Shown here: one piece after another, positions 59,890 to 64,000 of the stretch
How positions within the stretch are numbered: position 1 is the first letter of the stretch
Layout of the letters: each line of letters opens with the position of its first letter
Origin: GCA-2693325 sp964011675
Lineage (GTDB): Bacteria > Latescibacterota > UBA2968 > UBA8231
Direction: 5' to 3'
Length of the DNA: 64,000 nucleotides
Assembly (NCBI GenBank): GCA_964011675.1
Contig: CAXGPR010000006.1
Coordinates: 11,260 to 75,259 of the forward strand
Notes under the pieces: model-generated
What the model was told of the DNA's origin: nothing
The model's database searches: none
What the model saw: the letters and a program-made list of their open reading frames with translations, nothing else
Made by a program: the position numbers and the translations under genes

Positions 59890-62870
59890 AGCGCGTAGCA
59901 GTCGGCGCGCGCGACCTATTTTCTCGACATTTCTCATCTGAAAGACGGTCGGTCATCACTTATCAGTGGGTAGTTATTTTAAGTCTGACCCTTCTCTACG
60001 CGCCATTTGCTGAACCGCAGAAGTCAGATGCGTTCCCCTACAAACTGCGGTGGAAATATTTGGTTCCCAATCCGTTGCAGTCGGCGGTGTCCGAAGGGGA
60101 TTCGCTGTATTTTGTCGCGAGTATGGAAGGACGCCTCTCGGCGTTGCGCAAAAGCGACGGTGTGCGGATTTGGCGACGGCGCGATCTGGGACCGGTATGG
60201 GCTTCCCCTGTCGTGTGGGAAGGGCAGGTGATTGTGGCCGATGCGTGGGGTCTGGTCCGTTCGCTGCGGACGGATACGGGAGATGAAAACTGGTCCTTTC
60301 AGCGCACGGGTGGAGGCCGCTGCGTTCTTGTTCAAGCGGATGATCTGCTGTATGTGTCCGCAGCGGACGGCTGGCTGTATGCGCTTGAGTCCGATGGACG
60401 GGAGCAGTGGCGTGTGCGCACTGGAAAGGGCGGGGCGCTCGGCGTTGCTGTGCGCGCCGGCAGAGTGTACACGCGTTCGAGTAGCGGGTGGCTGTCGCTC
60501 GATAGCGCTACCGGTCGGCGTATTTTCGAACGGGATCTGGGCGCCCTCGCGACGACTCCGCCGAGCGTAATCGAAGGACGGCTTATAGTGGCGACAGGCG
60601 ATGGATACGTGCGATCTCACGCGCTGGACGATGGCGAGTCGAGTTGGCGTGCGTGGCTGGGCGCCCGGTTGGTATCGCCGCCCGTCAGAGCGGCCCATTA
60701 CCTGATGTGCGCCGCAGACAACGGCTATTTGTATGCGCTGTCTTCCAAAGACGGACAGATTGCTTGGCGAAGGCGCGTTCAGGGTGGCACCGACGGGGGC
60801 GCGGTGATGGGAGCGTGGGGCGAAATTGTCGTGGCTTCAGGGTCTGGAGAGATGACGGGATTTGATCCAATGTCGGGTGATGTATGGTGGTCTGTCCGGT
60901 TGGGGCGTGAGAAGGGCACGCGCGTATACGCTACGCAGTCTGGATTATGGGCCTTGTCTGATGATGGGTACGCCCATGTTTTTACTCCACTGAGTCGAGA
61001 CCACCGGCCTGATAAATCCGGGATGGTATCGTGGTGGGAGATATTTGTCGACGGTAAAAAGACGGGTTATCGCTACGAACGAGTGCTCTCACGGCCGCAG
61101 GGCGGATGGGAAATTGAGGTGCGGGAAGTAGATTGGCGCGGGGGCTATCGTCGCAGCGAACGCGGTATGAGCGTGCGGGATGATTTTCGTCCGATCAGCG
61201 CCTGGGCAGCGCAGGCCGATGGGAATCAGGTGGTCAGAGAGCGTGCGCGGTGGCAGGGCGACGTTGTGAGAGTGGAGCAGACGTTGGCAGGGTATGCGCA
61301 GAGAGACAGCGCTGTAGCAGACGAAAGTGCGGTCGATAGGAGCGTGATATGGCGAAAGCTCGTTGGAGAAAGGCGCCTGCTGCCCGACCGGAGCGACTCG
61401 CTGCGCGTATTCGACTGGACGACTCGGCAGAGCTACTGGATCCACTTGCTTATGGGGGCAGAGGAAATTGTGCGGGGAGAAAGAGCTCTTCGAATCGACG
61501 TAGTGCAGAAGGGGCATGAGGCCTACGCAACGACGTTCTGGGTGAATAGAGCGGGGCGTGTTGTGCGCGTCTGGCAACCGGCGCGGAGGGTGGAGCAACG
61601 CTTGACGGATCGGATCCATGCCGAACGCTGGTCGCCCCCGGCTGCGGATGAGGCCATCGTTTTGGATCGACCGATCAAGCGTCGGTCGGACTTAGACTGG
61701 CTGGTCGTCGAACTGCCAGATGACGCATCCAATCCGGATCTATGGCTAGCGGAAGATCCTTGGCAGAGGGTCTTCCGGGACACGACGGGGCGATTATTGC
61801 TCCGTCTGGAGCGCCGACAGGCGTCTCCCGAACCGGCACAATCGCTTTTGGATAGTGCGGCATTGCACCCGTATCTATCCCCTTCTTTGTATGTCCATCC
61901 CAGCGATCCGCGCGTGCACGCGATCGTCGCTCAGTTGCAGGGGCGCGGCGACCGAGACGCTTGGTCCATGGCGATGCGCATCCGCCGTTGGGTGTATGAT
62001 CACATGGTGCCGCGGAGCACAAATGTGCGTTTTAAATCATCCTCAGAAGTGCTGGAAAATATGGAGGGGACTTGTAGTGAATACGCGGTGCTTTACATGG
62101 CGTTGTGTCGGGCAGCTGGCATACCTGTGCGCGCGAGCGCTGGTTGGGTTGTTGGTGATGCAGGAGAACTGATGTTGCACATATGGTGTCAGTTCTACGC
62201 CGGCTCGTGGATAGACGTCGATCCCACGCAGGACGCCGAAGCGATTGGAGCCGGATATATCAAAACAGGCAGTGGCTTGCTGACGCCGCATGGGCTACGT
62301 CAGTTGAGTGCGCCGCTAAGCCGCTGGATGGCGGCCGTAGATACGCTTTGGGTTGCCGAATACGGGGTCGAAAGTCGTCGATATGCCCGACGCGCTGCCG
62401 AGCTATTTGCCCGCGCAGGCGAGGCCGAACGAAATTTTGAGGATGCGCGCGCCATCGCCTTGTATCATCAGGTTGACAGGCTGCCTTGGAACGACCACAG
62501 TGCAAAAGCGCTGATACAGATCGCGCGCTATCGGCTACGGCGAGAGGAGTGGGACGATGCGCATTGGGCACTGGATCGGATTATGCGCCAGCTGCCGCGC
62601 GGTGACCAAGTTGATGACGCCTTATTTTATCGGGCCAAGCTGGCCGAAGCGCAGGGTGATAGTGTGGCTGCCGTGCGAGACTGGCAGGCCTTAGTGCGAG
62701 AATTTGCCGACTCTGAATTCGCCGATGATGCGCTTGGTCAACTCGCTGCCAGAGCCGAACAACGCGATGGTTGTGTTGCTGCGCTGCGATACTACGAGCA
62801 GCTGCGCGAGCAGTATAGTCGAACTGGATGGGCTGCGGTTGCGCGCTCTGCGATAGAGCGCTGCAGGTAA
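59874..62870 (+). CDS. PQQ-type beta-propeller/transglutaminase/TPR-like envelope protein
   Basis: A signal anchor (about 28-46) precedes a repeat region (about 55-370) of PQQ/WD-like blades: VIVADAWGLVRSLRTDTGDENW, LYVSAADGWLYALESDGREQW and others with regular A-x-D/T-G-x-x-x-W ends. A linker leads to a transglutaminase-like domain with C734 in GTCSEY, H769 in LHIWCQFY and D783 in DVDPTQ. The last 150 residues are helical, TPR-like repeats. All three catalytic residues are present. The 998-residue arrangement is unusual. The GTG start at 59874 has no good ribosome-binding site, so the true start is uncertain. Confidence 0.75.
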   Translation: MSLLSKRVAVGARDLFSRHFSSERRSVITYQWVVILSLTLLYAPFAEPQKSDAFPYKLRWKYLVPNPLQSAVSEGDSLYFVASMEGRLSALRKSDGVRIWRRRDLGPVWASPVVWEGQVIVADAWGLVRSLRTDTGDENWSFQRTGGGRCVLVQADDLLYVSAADGWLYALESDGREQWRVRTGKGGALGVAVRAGRVYTRSSSGWLSLDSATGRRIFERDLGALATTPPSVIEGRLIVATGDGYVRSHALDDGESSWRAWLGARLVSPPVRAAHYLMCAADNGYLYALSSKDGQIAWRRRVQGGTDGGAVMGAWGEIVVASGSGEMTGFDPMSGDVWWSVRLGREKGTRVYATQSGLWALSDDGYAHVFTPLSRDHRPDKSGMVSWWEIFVDGKKTGYRYERVLSRPQGGWEIEVREVDWRGGYRRSERGMSVRDDFRPISAWAAQADGNQVVRERARWQGDVVRVEQTLAGYAQRDSAVADESAVDRSVIWRKLVGERRLLPDRSDSLRVFDWTTRQSYWIHLLMGAEEIVRGERALRIDVVQKGHEAYATTFWVNRAGRVVRVWQPARRVEQRLTDRIHAERWSPPAADEAIVLDRPIKRRSDLDWLVVELPDDASNPDLWLAEDPWQRVFRDTTGRLLLRLERRQASPEPAQSLLDSAALHPYLSPSLYVHPSDPRVHAIVAQLQGRGDRDAWSMAMRIRRWVYDHMVPRSTNVRFKSSSEVLENMEGTCSEYAVLYMALCRAAGIPVRASAGWVVGDAGELMLHIWCQFYAGSWIDVDPTQDAEAIGAGYIKTGSGLLTPHGLRQLSAPLSRWMAAVDTLWVAEYGVESRRYARRAAELFARAGEAERNFEDARAIALYHQVDRLPWNDHSAKALIQIARYRLRREEWDDAHWALDRIMRQLPRGDQVDDALFYRAKLAEAQGDSVAAVRDWQALVREFADSEFADDALGQLAARAEQRDGCVAALRYYEQLREQYSRTGWAAVARSAIERCR

Positions 62871-62905
62871 GCGTCTGTTACTAAACGTGGACTACGGGCT
62901 TGGCA

Positions 62906-63865
62906 ATGCTTATTTTTTTTGTTTTATCAGCATACGTGAGGTGTGCTTTGTGTTTTCGTAGAAGGCCTGATGAGAGAGCCCGTGTAGCCAGCTACGTCCT
63001 ATGGCTGCTCGTGCCGCTATCACTCGCTCAATGTGGCCAGGCACCAGAGACGTATATAGACCAGCTAAAAAGCTTACAGGAAAGCAAACGCGTCAAAGCG
63101 GCCAACAGACTCATTCGGTTTGATGCCGATGAGGTTGTGCCGCTGCTCATCGACGAAGCGGAGTCGGGCTATATTCGGGTTCGCTTTGAGGTAGTTGGTC
63201 TGTTGGGACGATTTAAAGACCCGCGTGGCATACCTACGCTCATAAACGCGTTGGACGATAAATCGCCCAACGTGGCCGCGCGTGCCGCCTTGGGTTTGGC
63301 GCAGCTGCGCGCAGTGGAGGCCCTGCCTAGACTGCTGCACTATGCGCGCGATCCCTCTGAGGTCACCCGGCAGTATGTGTTGGGTGCGCTAGGCCCCTGT
63401 CACTCTTATGAAGTGGAACCAGCGCTGAGCGATTCCGCGCTCGTTTTCGTGCTGGATGCACTCCGTTCGCATAAGATTAAATGGCGTATTGCTGCCTTGC
63501 AAAGCCTGCGTGAATTTGGCTACAAAGACGGTGTGGAAAGCGTTATCCGCATGGCGCGCGATCCATCGCCCGAAGTGAGGCACGTAGCCGTACAGGCTCT
63601 AGGACAAATTGGTTCGCAGCAGCACGTGGGAGACGAGGGGCCCGATCCCATACATCCGATAAGCAAGCGGGAGTTGGACAACGTGCTGGAAGCGTTACTC
63701 GCATCGCTTGACGCGAGCGAATGGCAGAGCGTTCGAACCAAAGCGGTGCGAGCCTTGGGCGCGGTGGGCCACGCGCGCGCGCGGAAGCCGCTTGAGACAT
63801 TGGTGCGCACCGGTGGTGAAGAAGATCAAACGGAGGCGACGCGCGCCCTGGAAAAATTACGCTGA
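62906..63865 (+). CDS. HEAT-repeat protein with a possible lipobox
   Basis: Residues about 60-320 contain six or so HEAT/PBS-lyase-like repeats, such as VRFEVVGLLGRFKDPRGIPTL, VAARAALGLAQLRAVEALPRL and VRHVAVQALGQIG. The first 45 residues hold a hydrophobic stretch ending LSLAQCGQ, which looks like a lipobox well inside the frame. I start at the ATG at 62906 rather than the TTG at 62900; either way an unusually long basic segment precedes the lipobox. It follows the propeller/transglutaminase gene by 35 bases and is likely co-expressed. A scaffold or binding role is inferred. Confidence 0.75.
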   Translation: MLIFFVLSAYVRCALCFRRRPDERARVASYVLWLLVPLSLAQCGQAPETYIDQLKSLQESKRVKAANRLIRFDADEVVPLLIDEAESGYIRVRFEVVGLLGRFKDPRGIPTLINALDDKSPNVAARAALGLAQLRAVEALPRLLHYARDPSEVTRQYVLGALGPCHSYEVEPALSDSALVFVLDALRSHKIKWRIAALQSLREFGYKDGVESVIRMARDPSPEVRHVAVQALGQIGSQQHVGDEGPDPIHPISKRELDNVLEALLASLDASEWQSVRTKAVRALGAVGHARARKPLETLVRTGGEEDQTEATRALEKLR

Positions 63866-63897
63866 GCAGCACACTTGTAAGGATTGGAAAACCGCAA

Positions 63898-64000
63898 ATG
63901 AACACATTGAAGCTGGGGTTGCCCTCGGGGAGCCTGAAGGATTCAACCTTCGACCTATTCGGCCGTGCCGGCTATAAGATCCGGTTATCTTCGCGCTCGT
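63898..64000 (+). CDS. hisG: ATP phosphoribosyltransferase, N-terminal fragment
   Basis: Thirty-four codons remain before the window ends: LKLGLPSGSLKDSTFDLFGR then AGYKI. The G-L-P-S-G-S/R-L opening and the R-A-G-Y/F-x-I helix are typical of HisG, which starts histidine synthesis by joining ATP and PRPP. The ATG at 63898 follows a GGAAA about eight bases upstream. It begins 32 bases after the HEAT gene. The rest of the protein and its class (short or long form) cannot be seen. Confidence 0.85.
   Translation, partial: MNTLKLGLPSGSLKDSTFDLFGRAGYKIRLSSRS

Noticed and set aside
1..64000. CRISPR arrays, tRNA or rRNA genes, insertion sequences, phage genes
   Set aside because: No repeat-spacer pattern, cloverleaf, transposase or terminal inverted repeat was seen; nearly all sequence is accounted for by metabolic, envelope and transport genes.

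Overview
The window looks like a chromosomal segment of an uncultivated, free-living Gram-negative-type heterotroph. Moderately high G+C, frequent GTG and TTG starts, ATGA-type gene overlaps, lipoproteins and many sugar-acid, sulfatase and surface-glycan genes recall Latescibacterota, Poribacteria or Planctomycetes-like genomes. That assignment is inference from gene content only. UGA and UAG both end ordinary genes here, so the standard bacterial code applies. There are no rRNA, tRNA, CRISPR, phage or insertion-sequence genes that I can see. Almost every base is coding, and no gene-free stretch exceeds about 230 bases.

Layout. 1-6.1 kb: a ferritin-like/ATP-grasp fusion facing a minus-strand group (metallo-beta-lactamase lipoprotein, hotdog thioesterase, MenA/UbiA prenyltransferase, LamG-endonuclease/exonuclease/phosphatase). 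6.2-10.2 kb: a tightly overlapping four-gene sugar-acid operon with two divergent mannonate-dehydratase paralogues. 10.3-12.0 kb: a Na/phosphate cotransporter and PhoU protein behind a good promoter with a palindrome in it. 12.2-24.2 kb: a long plus-strand catabolic run: nagB, acetate kinase, a NagB/PIG-L fusion, epimerase, DegT aminotransferase, FAD oxidoreductase, Gfo/Idh oxidoreductase, membrane protein, sulfatase and amidohydrolase, which together suggest use of sulfated or amino sugars. 24.2-27.5 kb: a second sulfatase, an epimerase and an M14-type hydrolase gene broken by one in-frame UAG.

27.5-41.9 kb: a glycan-assembly region with two GT-C-like membrane proteins, three GT2 enzymes (one fused to the front half of a WcaJ-like phosphoglycosyltransferase), two CDP-paratose-epimerase-like proteins, an RmlD-like reductase, an aldo/keto reductase, a YyaL-like lipoprotein and a carboxyl-terminal protease. 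41.9-47.7 kb: a short FtsX permease with LolD-type ATPase, a TauE/SafE exporter, an M81 peptidase, an oxidoreductase and a metallophosphatase. 47.8-53.8 kb (minus): a Kv-type channel, an FAD oxidoreductase/alcohol dehydrogenase pair typical of phosphonate loci, two epimerases and IMP dehydrogenase. 53.9-64 kb: a YtxH protein, a heterodimeric ABC exporter, RdgB, a TPR protein, a selenoprotein, a PQQ-propeller/transglutaminase protein, a HEAT-repeat protein and the start of hisG.

The most notable item is a 76-residue SelW/Rdx-family selenoprotein at 59596-59826 (minus). It is invisible to ordinary ORF calling because codon 11 is UGA. It has a CxxU motif, a ribosome-binding site, a possible SECIS hairpin and an exact TTGACA-17-TATAAT promoter.
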